Of a DNA stretch of 64,000 nucleotides, positions 1 through 13,900 are shown in pieces. The stretch lies in contig JBAJFE010000023.1 of NCBI GenBank assembly GCA_037903355.1, positions 1,736,001-1,800,000 on the forward strand, given 5' to 3'. The translations under genes and the position numbers were made by a program. The stretch comes from Trichuris trichiura. Its lineage: Eukaryota; Nematoda; Enoplea; Trichinellida; Trichuridae. Below the pieces are notes generated by a model. The model searched no databases, was not told the DNA's origin, and was given only the letters and a program-made list of their open reading frames with translations. The first letter of the stretch is position 1; the number at the start of each line of letters is the position of its first letter.

Positions 1-60
1 TATAGCTGTTTAAAGGCCAGTGTTTTAAAGTGGGCCTTGTAGTTCTTTTCTCTTTGTCTG

Positions 61-759
61 TCAGCAGTTCGAGCGGGTTACAATATTCGTCCATATTTCA
101 TTTATTTCCGCTCCTTTATCTCGGTTGTAGGTTGTGTTGTTTCTAATATACAGAGCTTCCTTAATTTTTCGTAAGCGTGCATTCTTTTCATAACATAAAA
201 CTTTTGCGCCAAGGCTTAGATTGCAATGTGATGCGTGTTCCACAACAGCCGAGGCTAGTATTGCCTTCTCCATGGTGATCCTTGGGTCTGATATTGGTCT
301 TCCACGTTGTCTTGTGTGGTTGTTGCCGTTGCTGAGAATGTTTTTAGCGTTGTTATAAGTGGTTAACCCCTTTATGTGTTCATTGAATCTGTGTTCGACG
401 GTGTTGCCCGTTTCCCCAATGTACACTCCTGAACAGGGACATTCGATTGCGTAGACTAATCCTGTCCTTTTGTTTTCTGGGATTTTCGTTTTGTCCTTCC
501 GGAGAATTGTCCTGAGGTTGAGGAAGTCTTTGAAAAAGACTCGGAACCCTAACCGTTTTCCTAACTGGACAATCTTTTCTCCTAGTCCTGCCACATAGGG
601 GATAACTAAGCGTATATCAGGCAAATTTCTTAGTTGCCGTGATTCCATGGTTGCGCAGCTTTTGCTTGAATACTTGGTCAATAAAAGATTTCGGGTAGTC
701 ATTTTTGTAGAATGTTTTTCTAATGTAGTTGAATTAAGATCGGAGAAATTCTGGATCAC
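61..759 (-). pseudogene. GIY-YIG endonuclease domain of Penelope-like element (copy A)
   Basis: The core motif TGLVYAIECPCSGVYIGET is the GIY-YIG nuclease signature. It is followed by a conserved HRFNEHIKGL segment and a C-terminal block ending IWTNIVTRSNC. Upstream, the linker IPYVAGLGEKIVQLGKRLG is nearly identical to copy B, so the coding part begins around there; the first ~50 codons of the open frame are an out-of-frame reading of the RT C-terminus. In PLEs this domain nicks the target DNA to prime reverse transcription. It is separated from its RT by a stop codon and a frameshift. Confidence 0.85.
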
Positions 760-1972
760 ATAAATTGATTGCTCTGTTAATCATTCCCGAGAGGATTCCG
801 CGCATTACTGAGCGTGGATGGTGCGATGAGAAATTAAGATATTGGTCAGTGTATGTTGGTTTTCTGTAAACTCTGGTTTTTAGTCCTTGATTAGTGCGAA
901 TAATCAGTGTGTCAAGGAAGGAGAGGGTTCGGTTTGATTCTTTCTCCATTGTAAAAACGATTTGATTGGGGCATACGCTGTTAAGAAATTCTAGAAACTG
1001 TTCTTCCTTTCCATCTTTGATAATTACGAAGATGTCATCAACGTATCTTTTGAATAGTCGTGGGGCTATTTGCCTATCTACCGTTTTCAACATTTGTCTT
1101 TCAAAACTCTCCATGAATATTTCGGCCATTATAGGAGATAGTGGGTTGCCCATAGGGACACCGATAGATTGTTTGTAGAACTTATTATCAAACATGAAGT
1201 AATTGCTGTCTTGCATACAGAATGATACCAACTTGACAATGTGGAAGGGATTTAACTTGGTTCTGGTGAACAAATTTGTGTCTGTATTGAGGAGATTGTA
1301 TAGTGTATCGAGAGTTTTCGAAATCGGAATGATAGGGAATAAATCTTTTACATCGTAGCTAACTAAGATTTCGTCCGGTTCTAGATGGTATTCTCGTATT
1401 TCGTTGACGAAGGTGTTACTATTTTTGACGAAGGAGGGTTCTTTACCAGTTAGTGGTTTGATCACCTTTTTCAAATATCGGCTGAGCTCACTTGTGGTGC
1501 TGTTAATTGTGGAAACTATTGGTCTTAGTGGGACATCCGGTTTGTGTACTTTGGGAAGCCCGTATAGCTCAGGGGGTCTATAATTCGACGCGAATTTAAG
1601 ATGTGTTGCTAATTTGGATATTTCTGATTCTTTGGTCTCTGCGGCAAACGTAATGCGAAGAGATCGGAGATTTTTCCGAGAGGCTTCTGTAGAGTCGGCG
1701 GGTAGAGGTGTGTAATTCTCTGTGTTTAATATAGTTGTCATCTTTTCAGTGTAGGTGCTTCTGTCCAGTAGAACTATTCTATTCCCTTTATCTGCTTCTG
1801 TGATAATTCTGTTGGATTGTTTTCTTAGTTGACGAATCAAAGAGGCTAACTTTACAGTAGTAAGGACTTTGTTGGGAAGCTGTTCAAACATTTGAATGGC
1901 CAAACGAAGCTTTGCATTGAGTGAATTGCAGCGCAACGACAATGGAAGGAATTCGCTTGGTTGTTTGTGCAA
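734..1972 (-). pseudogene. Penelope-type reverse transcriptase (copy A)
   Basis: An open frame of 412 codons. In order from the N-terminus it shows ADKGNRIVLLDR, the fingers motif LPKVHKP..LRPIVST, motif A VSYDVKDLF, motif B GVPMGNPLSP, catalytic motif C YVDDIFVI, and the FLDTLIIR block. The catalytic aspartates (motif A Asp and YVDD) are present, so the active site looks intact although the ORF ends early at a TAA. This enzyme copies element RNA into DNA at a nicked target. The first codons are taken from the open frame, and the true start may be further upstream. It is annotated as a pseudogene because the endonuclease is out of frame downstream. Confidence 0.85.
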
Positions 1973-4900
1973 CGCGGTTGCGTAGAAGCAAGGACTGCTT
2001 TAACAGCTTGCTTGAAATAGTAGCAACGACGAAGCAGAGCGCGCGAATTCCATCAGTTCAACTTCGCCAGGCAAAATGTGTACACAAGCTCGGCGGCAAA
2101 GCGTAGCGAAAGACCATCTCCATAAGCGACGTTAGTTGAAGCCTACAATCGAGAATGAAATTCCGTCGGAACTTATTTGCTTAAAAGGGATCAGTCATTT
2201 CCTTTTCTTCTTATTTAATTAATCAAAAAAAGCGTATTGTTCAGGTCGGCAGCGGATTTTCGACAGCTCGCGAAGCTGCTCGTTACGTTAATCCGATATG
2301 GGCATTAATTAAACTGTTTCTTGCGCCTACGCCTTTAATGAACAAAGAAATCGGCTATTCGCTACGAGCGGACTTGCCACTTTTTAAAAATTTTTTATTT
2401 ATTGTTTATAAACTATCTCTGACATTGGCAAACTGCCGCCGTATGCTTCAGCTTGGATATTCGGAAAAGCAAATGCGTCTGCAGGTCGGAAAGTGTTTTC
2501 GTTTGAACCTTCCTCCGCCGAAAGGTCGTAATTCAAAATTTTTACTTTCGAAGTTTTGGCGTTCGCCTTCTCCAAGCTACGCTTTTTTTTATTTGAAGGA
2601 AAACTGCGATCAGAATGCGTTCAATTTAAAAAAATTCAACTCTCTTCATTTTCTATAGTAGAACATTTTGACGCATTTATTTACCCGCAAGCACGTTTTG
2701 ACTCGAGTGCAATTTTTCGCTAAGCTGTTCGCCTTCGCTTGCATACGGAACTAACTACTTGTCGCTTGTTGCTTCGTCGATTCGCCAATCAAAACTGGAT
2801 TGTAAACCCATGCAGCGCAGGCTTTAGGGAAATATAAAAGTTGGCGGTTACGAACGCTCGGTTTGTTTTTGTTGCGCTTTGGTTTAAAAAAGGAAAATTT
2901 TTCAGGGAGAAGCGATTGCGACGCGATGCGGTATTTTTGCGAGCCGCGCTGCCGAAGGTGCGGAAAAAACAAATTTGAAAAACAAAAGGAAAGCAAAGTG
3001 GCCGCTTCGTCTCTGCCGGCCGCAGCGCGCGCGCGCGCGCTATCGCAAAGCCTTTGCTTCCCCTATCTCGAAGCGTGGCGCGCGTTGCGACGCGCGCTTG
3101 CTGCGCCCACATTTGCAATATTTTCGATCGCCGCCGACCGTTTCTCTCTCTCTGTCTCTCTCTTCGAACAATTTCCACCTGCTTGTCATTGTCGTCATGA
3201 AGGTGCCGTTCGCCAAGGTGAAGAGATGCATTCTTGAACAAGTCGCGAGACGACGACGACGGCTCGACGCTATGTTGCTCGCATAAGAGTCGTCCAGCTG
3301 CTTTCTTCCGCAAGCAGACACCTTTTTACGCTTCAAGTGATCGTCAACAGATAAGGATTTAGTAGTTGCCATCATTGACAATGGACAGGAAAATGCCAGC
3401 AATGAAGCCACTAACGCTCGCTATGTTTAGCATGCGACAGACGGCGTCAAGTTTCTACCATCATCATCAGCCAAGGAGACGTTAAGTCATTGTCGCCGTC
3501 GTCTTCGTCGTCCTGTCGTCAATCACGTGATTCCAAATTGCTCGCTAGCAATCGTAAGCCATAAGACACTGCGTGCACCGACGCTACGAGGCGTCATCCT
3601 TATCTTGCGATCATGAGCGTCCGCCCTCTCGCGTACATTGAATGGCGACGCTTTTGAAATTCAAAATTCTGGCAGCGTGCCAACCGACGCTTACAGCTGA
3701 AAGTTGCGCCGTCGCAGTAATTGTCATCGTCGTCGTCGTCTTCTTCGCGTCGCAGCTGCGCTCGCGTTAGCGCTTTTGCAGGTTGTGCATTGTCAACGCT
3801 CAGTGCGGGAAGCCGTCTGACAAAGAGAGAACTTGTGGAGAAACGCTGCTGTTGTTCAATCCACCATCGTTGGGCCACTTTGATCAGTCTCGCTGCTTCG
3901 ACGCTGAGCCGTAGCCGTTGTGTGTTGGATGCGTCAGTGCTTCGGTTGCGGATATAGCTACCAGCAGCTTTGCTTGGAAGCGGTTGACGCTTTCCTTGGC
4001 TATTGACCGCCGATTTGGTCCGTGTCGCCGTTTTCAGGGCCACAACTATGGTAAATATTTGCTCCGCTTCGGTGGGCAAACACACCGGTGAAGAACTGAG
4101 CCAACAGTTCCGAGCCCAACTAATTGATTGTCTGCTTGAGTTTCAGTTCCACGCTTGTTCAATGCTGGCAGTGACGCTGTCCAAGCTGTACTTGTTGTCC
4201 CAGTCGTCGTTTTCACATCTACATTGGCAGTCTTCTAACCATTCTCCTCCGTTGACGACGATGGCATCCCGCCGTCCATGTTTCGGATAATGCTGAGGAT
4301 TAACGCTGTTCACGTGATCCTTTGAAAAAAGGAAGGAAAAATGCCAGCTAACCTGGGCAGGCAAGATGTTGGCATAGCTGAGACTATTCGATCTTCAGCT
4401 GCGCTACATCCGGCCAGCCCTACGTTTAGCGCCGTCGTCTAAACTCGACCACCTTATCTATCAGCTTGCGGCATAGACGGACAAAACTTCCGCGTTTCCA
4501 TAGGTATGCTGGAATAAAGATGCCACGACTATTAAGCTCTGTTCGCCTACCTGTATCCATAGGGAAGCGTCGTTTGACTTGAAGAGAAAAGACGAAGTGG
4601 GCTTTTCGCATTTTAACACCTACAAACGACGACGACGGAGATGAGTCACGGCAGGTCAACGCGCGCTGCCTACGTTCGCGCAGTGTAGGCAGCCAAGTCT
4701 GGCAGACGCCTCAAGTTTACATTGCCACGTGGTGGCTGCTGCACCGTGCAAGTGTACTTTTGCTTCACTCCGCTTACCTCATTTGTAGTAAAAAAATCAA
4801 AGTAAACTTTTGTTGCTCAACGAAGCTTCGTTCTCCGGTTGCTGCCTCACCGCGACGTGTCACACAACTTTCGCAACAGGTAGGTGGTCCTCGTTGGCGG

Positions 4901-7900
4901 TTAAAGTTTTTTCGCACATTCAAGATTGCAATCAACGCTTTAAACATTGTAAGGTTCTTCGTGGGTGCTTGCGTTAGGGTGGGTTGAATATGCGCGACAA
5001 CGAGTGACATTTAAGCAAAGGCGTAACTCGCTCGCAGACGCGCTTATCGCGCTGTCGCGACTGCCACGTCTCTTTGGCAAATTGCCAGGGCGTTTGAATA
5101 TTCAAATTTACTTGCATCTCATTGGCCTGTTGTTGCCGCTGTCCGGCGGGGGCTCGATGATATGCAAATAAATTTTGAAAATTTGTACACTCCGAGCCGG
5201 CGAGACTGCGCGGAAGCAACTGCCGCTACTGATCTTCCATTCAGTAACACTTCTTTTCATCGGATGAATGGAGCTGCAGTTGCTTACTCATCGCGTAGAA
5301 ACAATGGGATCTTGGTCGGTCGTAGCCGTAAATGCGTAATACAGCTAAAACAAAGTGATTTTTTCCGCTTGGCCAACGATGATTGGTCTGTCAACGGCTA
5401 GATCAACCTGCTTCGTCGTCAGATCACAGGCTTAAGGCGGTTTCATTCATAATTTGCATGTGCTGAGTATTTTCGCAAAAATTTCGCCGGCCGAGCAGCT
5501 AACGAGCAGTAATCTTAACGGGAATTGTTTCTCTTTCTAACGGCTTAGCGAACGTGAGCTGAAATAAGCGCTGTTCAACGTCACTAACCCACGTTCATCA
5601 GTCGTTCCCAGTGTGAGCCATTCATCGAAGCCGTGTGTTTCGTCTACCAGGCTGCTAAGCTTCGTAAAACGCCAGTACATCCTTTGCGTTTTCCTAAAGT
5701 TTAAAATAAACATGCATATTCAAGTAATCGTTGTTTTCTAAAAGCGTAATGTTCACTTATTAATTTTCTGTTGCTCTCGAGGAAGGAGCGGCAACAATGC
5801 TTTCACGTCTCAATGGTCATGCAAGCTGTTTAAGCTACCCTAATAGGATCACATTGCTTAACGCTATTGTATACGACTAGTCTTCCAAGGAGGGGTTCCA
5901 TAGTCTTCTTAGCGGTTACGCATTAATCGATATACTTAACGCGTAGTAGCTACTACGGCTACTACGACGATGGAACGTGAAAGTTAAGCATTTAAATGCT
6001 TTTCAGCTGGCTAACTAGCAGAGATTTAGTTGATTTCTCCCTTTCTCTCGCTGCGCGGGTTGCCGCCTGCGAAGACTTGGGAAAAGCTTTCATAGTCAAA
6101 GATACGAACAGAAAACTACGACTGACAAACCAACCAATTCAAGGGCGGAATTGCAAGAATTTCAGCTCGCAAATGAATTCCAAAATGTTGGGCCAAGCGG
6201 CCGGAATAAAGTGCTTAAAATTCTTAACGTAAGGCGGCGTCAAGTCGGCCCTGCGGCGAATTTTTCCCTCCTAAAATTCGTTGAAGAATAATTTTCTGGA
6301 GCAGAATGAACTCACCGGGTCGAGTGCGGAGCAGTTAAGCTTAAGCTGAAGCCGGCGGCAACGGAAATAATTTAAGCATTCGGGATTCGACAAAGCGGGA
6401 GAGTACGAGCAATCGCTGAGTTCGTCTTGATTTCGCTGTTTATCCGCGCAACCGGAAAGAACTTCCAGCAAGAACGTGTACGCGTCGGTTGGAACGGGAA
6501 ACAGGCAGCCGGCAAAACTTTCAATTTGAATTTTGAATTCGGCATACGGTAGCAAACATGATCAGCAGGTACAAACTAGGGCAAACCGCGCAAAGCGTTA
6601 ATACATCCTTCCCGAAATGATTAAAATCAAAAAGAGAGACAGCAAAAAAGAAATTTTAAAAACAGTATTTTTGATATTACTACAAACAGTCGATTTCGGG
6701 CTGCTTGCAAGTTTGCGTACGCGCAAAAATTAATTTTTCTTTCGTCCGCGGGGCACCGGTAATTGAGCAAATTAAACTGCACCTTTTCGCTTTTCTCCGT
6801 AGTTCGCGAGAAAAGATTTTCGCCGCAAAAACAATCCGAAATAGACGCTGAACAAAACGTGAGATTTTGCTGAAAAACTGATTAGATCGTAGTCGTTTAG
6901 GTAAAGTTTGCAATCGCTTCGTATTACATAAGTTTTAGGAGTTTGGCTAAGCAAAGTTGCTTGTTAAAGTTTGATTGCCAGGCGTAGTCGTCGACTTTTT
7001 TGCGAAAAAGAAAATGACCTTCGCGTTGGCAGCCGCCTGATCGATGGTTTTCGATTTCCCAAAGGCTCTCTCCTCCTTCGCATGGGCTCCGTAATAGCGT
7101 TGATAAATGCATTTTCGTTTTCGATCAAGTATACGGGTTGAGTTTTCATCGACGAGGACAACGTCCCGTTTTCTTTTGTTCACTCAAAAGCTCCCAACTG
7201 TGCAATTGCCTACGCGAAGTGCAGTTAAGCATTTTCAATTGCTCGGCGGCATTCAATTACCTCCACTGCATGTTCGGGCCTTTAAGCTGTGACCAAGCAA
7301 GTTCTAGGAACGTTCACAAACCTATTCGTTGAAGAAGGCACTTTCTAAGTTCGTGGCTAACCCTTTAAAAACTTTCAAAAGCATGGAATACCTTTAAGGG
7401 ATCAAGTAAGTCCGTGAATATCTTATAAATTTTGAAACTTTGCATCCGGTGCAGTTTGGCAGATTATCTTTATTTTGAAGGAGGTAAGGGCTTTAAAACC
7501 TGCTGGCAGTACAACATCCGCTAATCTTTGTATCTACGTCGCGCTACAAAAGTTTGGGCCCCTTTAAAAGGACGTATTTCGGTTTTTTAAAGTTTGATCC
7601 TTCAAAAATTAACTTTTGCTTGCTGGCACGTCTTTAATTGCATATTATTTACTACCTGCGAAAGAACGTTGCAAAAACACGCTGTTTCTACGCCATTTCA
7701 AACGTTTACCGCCTTCAACGTGTACTAGTGCATTTTTTCTCAAGCAGCAACGCTGCACTTTCGTTCGTCGTATCGTACATCTTCACGCCAGAGCGTTTGC
7801 GATCACTTTCGCTAATTGACTATGGCGTAATGCAAGCGAAAAAGTTTACAGCTTTCCGCCCAGCGAAGTTTGAGCGTTCTTCAAGCTGTATATACGAAGA

Positions 7901-10900
7901 AAGGAATTCTCCAAACTTTTTGAACACGTAGCTTTTATCAGACGAAAAATAGTTGTTCCATTTTAATTCTTTCCATCGAGTTTTTCCCGCCCAGACGAGG
8001 AAAGTCGATGGGACGATTATCTTTACGAAATTTCACGCAGCTTTTACGAAGCGACCTTATTCTCCTTCGCCAACGTGCCAGAAGTGAACTACAACTACTT
8101 TGCAATGATTTATGTACGAGTTAGCATGTCAGGGTGCATTTGTTGTTTGCTCAAAGGGTCATGTCGTCTCCGTCGCCCGAGGCATGCCCTTTTTTGTCCT
8201 TATGTTAGATAAGGAGGCCGTTGCGTTTTACTGTATAGCTAACGGGTAAGTACGCGTCGTTAACCACGAAGCCATTGGCTCTATTGACAGTCCAGCCGTG
8301 ACGTATAAGGAAAAACCTTTTAAAAATACTCGACAGCCGAACCCTGTTTTGGCAATCCTTCCTTCAGCTATTCCAGCTTGCACTGGTGAACAACGAAGCA
8401 AGGTGAGCTTCCAATTTTTGTTCCTTAAAAATTTTTGTATTTTATTGTACTCGTTAGCTTGAAAAGAATGAACGTTTCAAGAAGAAAAGGCCTCAAGGTT
8501 TTAAAACCCCCATAGGCTACGCGCGGCTGAAATTAATTCGTTTTTTTTGCGTAGACTTTCCTGCCACCCGTTTTACCATACTTAATAAGTCCATTGCAAT
8601 TTTTAAAAGGCCAAAAAATTAACAAATAACTCGCTTTCGTGCGATTTTATGCGCTAGCTTGTCGATCTGTCGATATGTTCCTGCTTATCAACAAAAGACG
8701 GTATTCAATACAAAATAGCCCAAAAATGGCAATCAAATTTGGGTCGCGAGCCTTAGTTTTATTGCCATGATAATGCGGTTTGAATCTGTCGTAATGGAGC
8801 ACGTAAACTAGAGTTGTTTGCACGTTGATTATTCGCCTTGGCCGAGATCGAGCTGGTCAAAACGGACCGTCTACCCAAGGCAGCGTTTCCAAACTCGCTT
8901 CGAAGGTAAATGGAAAGAGTTAGCCGCGCTACCGATTGTTCATCATTTACGAATTTACGTATAGTTTTTATCCCAACGTCGCTTGGTTGCTGATAACTAT
9001 TCTTGGAGAACGCCTCATTGTCGTCCGTTGACGCCATACGGTACGTATTTCTTCGTTTGAACATTAATTCGATTCAGTTTAGCACTTTGTAGGTAGATTT
9101 ATATTTACTGCGCTCGATCAGTTAAGGTGGGATGCTTGACGGTGCGGAAAATGCTCATTCGAGACTTTGGTTGCTTCGCCAATCTCTTGAACAAGTAATT
9201 ATTCCCCGTAGACAGAGTTGTAGCGAGCAATTACCTTTCAGCCTTCTCAGTTTCGCTTTTCCTTTTGGCCACGAATTGGCGCCCAGGCCGGCTTGACGTT
9301 TTTTAATTTTATAACGCGCGCACGTGATTTATTTCAAACTTTTTTGCCCCTCAAAGCAAGCTCCAACGGTGGGAGCAACAACCTTTCGTGGTGGCTCACT
9401 TTTCCCGCCTATGCGATAACGTCTAGCGCTGCCGGTTAAGCAATTCATTTTTCTCTTCCCCCGTACGTACGTGCGCGCCTTACTACGCTTTTGCTCTTTT
9501 TTTTTACGACGAAACGCCAACCACCAATTGTGAATGAACAAAAAAGCCGTTCGTTGAAAGTTTACAACCCTACGCGAAGTGCGCAGCTAACTTGAAGGCA
9601 ACTAAATGCCTTGTTTGCGCGCTCATTCATTTTTTCGACTCGTTCACGCTATCGCTAGGAATTGTTGGCCCATTGACAAATTCGAAATACCGTTGTTGTC
9701 CTTGTTGTCAAATACACTTTTCAGGGCAACTTTGAGCGCCAACTGCCACGTCAGCTTTCGCTTCCTTGATTGCGGGTGGCGATAAGAGATTTTCAAGTAC
9801 GCTTTAGCTGAACTACCGTACTAGTTGGTAAAGCGCATCCGAATTTCCATTTTGAATCTCCGCTGACGCCAACTATTGATAAGACTAATAAATGCGGATT
9901 GTGGTTTTCATTTAAGCGGTAATTAATGATCGTAGGCGGCGTATGCGCCCGGAAGCACAATGTCTTAAGTGTAATTAACAACTACGCGTTCGTGATTGAC
10001 AAATAATATTCGCATGCAGCGGGAGTAGGCTAACAAGTTTTCAAAAAAAAAGCATTAATATGCTAATAATAACAGTCGGTCCGGTTAAAGTCAATTTTTT
10101 TGAATGCATATATTGGAGGGGGAACTGTTTTAAGTAAAGAACTTTTACTACTCGGACGACGGCCGCCGGCAGGGTGCACCTCCCGAGGGTGGCGCTAGCT
10201 TAACGCAGCAGTCTCCTCATCGTCGATTGGTTGTTGATCTTTTTCCAATGGAATGTTAGAAAAATGACCAAAGTGTCGCTGAGCTTGTTGAATATTGATC
10301 GGCGAGCAAGCGCGCACGCGCGCGTTGTCGAACAACTCGAAATGTTCAACTTTTCCCTGAGCGTGGTGCGACGATGGTCGTGCAACCGACTGACTGAGCA
10401 ATTGTCCCGCCGCCGGCCACACTTGCGAAGCGAACCAACCAAATTCGAATACGGAAAAGTGTTTTATTAAAAATTCCAACTCGGCGGGGCGACCCTATTT
10501 GGTTTGCTCACTTTCGGTAAGGAAGGCGAGCCTAAGTTGACGCGCGTAGCTTTTCAGTGAAGAAATCTTTAGCCTTTTTTTCGCTTCTCTCATGGCTGCA
10601 CAATCGACCTACAAATATTTCCTTATTAGGACGACCACCTGCACGTCATTGGATCAGTGAGCATCGACGAAGGTGCGTAGTTTCAAGGTGCCAGTTGGGC
10701 AACCTCTGCTTTGAAGCCGTCGCGCCCATGTGCTCCCAAACGTGGCAGCCTTGAAGAAAAGACATCACCCTAAAGGCGTCCCGCGCGACCTGGGTTGCTT
10801 GGGACAACCGAGAGCGCATCCGGCTTGAACGATGTTTCTAAAAAATCTTAATTACGCGACCTTTTCTTGGAATGGCTAATGGTCGATAAAAAGTGCTCGT

Positions 10901-13900
10901 CATTCTCGTCCCGATGAGACTTGCTTACCAAAGGGCTTAATTTCAAGCTTTATCCATTGGCAATGCTCAAGCTAGCTCCATGTATAGGCTACAGCGGCGG
11001 TTGGCACTTTATCCGAGTGACGACGACGACGACGACGGGATTTTGGAATGAAAAGAAGCAATGCGCGCGCTCACGCCATTCTTATTTTCCCTTGCTCTCC
11101 GTTAAGCTACGTTACGGCACGAAAGGTGGATTGCCAGCCGAGTCAGTCAGCTGTCATCGCCAGAAGTTGTAGCTGCCAAGAAAGCGCCAGTTACTTGTTG
11201 TTCGAAAGGCGTACGCTCTTGGCTTAGAGCCATTTTGACCTTGTCTCATCCGCTGGCACAACATGGAGTCGTTTGCCTCTCGTTGAACAGCCAACCCCTT
11301 AAGGAAGGCTTGAGCTGTCAGCTTCTGTCTAGTCATCTCGTCATGTTGGTCGTAGCAGCTCCCGCCAAGCGGTAAAGAAAGGGAGATCTACGACAAGTCG
11401 CGTACTTTGTTGCTCGACGGGAGATGATGCTGCCAACTGCTGCTTCGACTGCCAAAGGCAAAAGCAAAAGAGAACGAACACCTATTCAGCTTTGTTCGCA
11501 CTTCCGCGTGGTCGTCCTTATCAACGACGTCCCGTTCGACCGAATCGCGTTTACATTTATTCAAAAGACGCTTGTAGGCAAACCGGTTGCTCTTTGAACC
11601 ATGTTCGGCCGACTGGAAGCAAAGCGCGTCGTCTCTGCTACTTAGCTTTTTAAGCTGCCGCGCTTCGTTTGCATACAAGATTTCCATTGGACAATTGGAC
11701 GTGCCAGCAAGTTGGTCTGTTTACGCCGCCACTTTTGGCCAACAAAAAAAAACAGTCCAAGCAGATTATTGCCGCCGGCGGTGTTTTCTTTTCAAATTTA
11801 TGCAAATTAGACGCTTAAAGGCAGCCGGTTGGTGACCATCGCTACTTTGCGTAACCCATTGCCGGCATAGCGCCCTACCGACGAAGACGAAGAATTTTTA
11901 AGCTCATTGGGCCATTAATTCAAATTCAATTTTCACTCGTTTCGTACAAGACAGGTAGGCGAGCATGGAAATCTTTTTTTTCAGCTTTCCCAAGTCGTCG
12001 ACACAGAGCCGTTTATTCAAATTAGCTTGCAATCGACTGTCCGGCTTTCAAGCTCGTAACTCCGTTTGAAATTTGAATATGACCTCAACTTGCGTTTCGT
12101 AATGCCGACTAAACGAGCAAGGCTAACTTTTCTTCGTACTACTCTTAAAAAGCGACGAGAGCTCAAGACTGGGAGAGTTCGATCGCTTTTTCTGTTCTAA
12201 GAGCTTTGCTAGAACAGAACGTTATGCGGTGGATTGGTCGGCGGGACGTCTCGATCTCGCTCGCCCGTAAAGGCAACAACGTTACTCAATTTCGAACGAC
12301 CATGCGTAGATGGCGGTGGTGTGATCCTTTGCATGCGAAATCCGTTTTTATTTATAAGTCATCATCATGCGTTGGTGAACATGTTCACTGGTAATCAATT
12401 CTGTCTCTCTCTCTCTCTGCGTGTCCGTCTCATTAGGGTTGTCGAGCTAACTAGCTTGGACTTCTTCATTCGGCAAAGAAGCTTCGTTTAGGCTTTCCAC
12501 TTTGTGTCATCTCATTGAGCTACTCGACATTACAATAAAAGTCACATTGATGACCGCCGTTGCTGTCACTGCATACCGTCTCGGAGAGAACAATATGTTT
12601 GCTACTAACGATTGGACTACGATGGTCAAAGGCTTATTGCTCTCTCTCTCTCTCTCTCTCTCTGCAAGTTGGTGAAGGAAAAGTCGATAGAAATGTTCAG
12701 CCAGCTCTATCTCATTGTCGTCGTTGAACTTCCAACAAAATCGAAGAAATGTATTCCCAAGAAGTGGAGCGTCGCGTTTCAATTTCTCCGGCAAAAAGAT
12801 TTCAGCGTTCTCCTATCCTCTGCTGCCTTAGGTGCTCTTCATCTTTTCGTCGTTAACATCGTCGTTGGTCTCTCTCTCGCGTTGTCGCGACGCGGCGTAA
12901 ACAACTCTTATACGCAAAAGCATTTGCTAAGCAGCATTTTTGATTCTTTTTTAGCCCCGCCAAGCAAAGACGCGACGTCTTGCTTGCTGGCATGCAAATT
13001 TTTTTTTGAATAATCCATTTTTGGTGGCCCAACCGACTAAGTTGAAGCTTTAGTATACTTTCAACTTTTTAAGGACGCTGAGCAGCGCGACCGTCGATCG
13101 ATTCGACGACACCTTTTAATTTCTGCAATTTTTCTTCGTTGTCGTCACGCTTGACTGTCCCGCGCTTAATGAAAGCCGGCTGGAAGGCGACAACCTTTGC
13201 CAACTGCCGCCATTTGGTGGTCCTTCAAAATCCACAACCGTACATTTTTCGGTAGGCGCATTGACACGCTCAAGTTGTGACAGCCGGCAAAGCGCAACGT
13301 CTCGATATTATTGGCTTATTCGTTGATGAAGGTGACGTCACGACTTTTTCAAGCGGAAAACCTGAGAAATGGCCACTTTTAATGTTGCCATCTCGATTGG
13401 CTATACGACAACTGTTGTTCCATTGCAGTTCACCTTGGCGGCGGCGCGCCTTTTCAATGGGTTCAACGTCGCTTTGCCAACCGAGCTATAAAAGGTCAGC
13501 TTCGACCTAGCAAACTTAATATGAGCGACGACGCTTCCCGCCAACACTACACGCGCGCATACTTTTGTTAGCGACGTCGAGAAACGGACGATGGCTGAAC
13601 GTCCTTTGCTCTTTAGTTGATCATTTTATGCAAGCTTAATTGGCCGCCGTCGTTTCCATGGAGTTCGCATGACCAAAAGGCTAACAACTTTTCCCGCCAT
13701 ATTCTTTGCTACGGCTTTAAGGCGCCTCCCAATTCGTTAAGTCGATTTTGGAAGAAAACAACTTATCGGAACGCATTTTCGCTGGCCGTATTCGAAGCAA
13801 CGTTTTCCAGAACTTTGAGCAGTCGCTGCTTGTCGAATGGTTGGTTGGTTTGGTCGATCGACTTGCGTATATATGCGTAAGACCAAATTGGCGTATGATT

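Larger units (their letters stand above)
1..1972 (-). mobile_element. Penelope-like retroelement copy A, broken, cut by window edge
   Basis: Read on the minus strand, a Penelope-type reverse transcriptase (1972 down to 734) is followed by a GIY-YIG endonuclease domain (759 down to 61). This RT-then-GIY-YIG order is the known hallmark of canonical Penelope-like elements, which are neither LINEs nor LTR elements. The two blocks lie in different frames: the RT frame meets a TAA just after LCDPEFLRS, and homology with copy B resumes past it before a frameshift moves the endonuclease to the other frame. The copy therefore cannot make one intact protein. The 3' end lies beyond base 1 of the window and the 5' boundary near 1972 is not defined by any repeat I can see. 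Copy B at 38198-43162 is a related but diverged member. Confidence 0.9.

Noticed and set aside
3600..4085. 161-codon open frame, minus strand
   Set aside because: No recognisable domain; overlaps other open frames and includes a poly-Asp stretch from a GAC-type triplet repeat; no splice context.
12612..13013. 133-codon open frame, plus strand
   Set aside because: Begins in a CT microsatellite read as Leu-Ser repeats and matches nothing.
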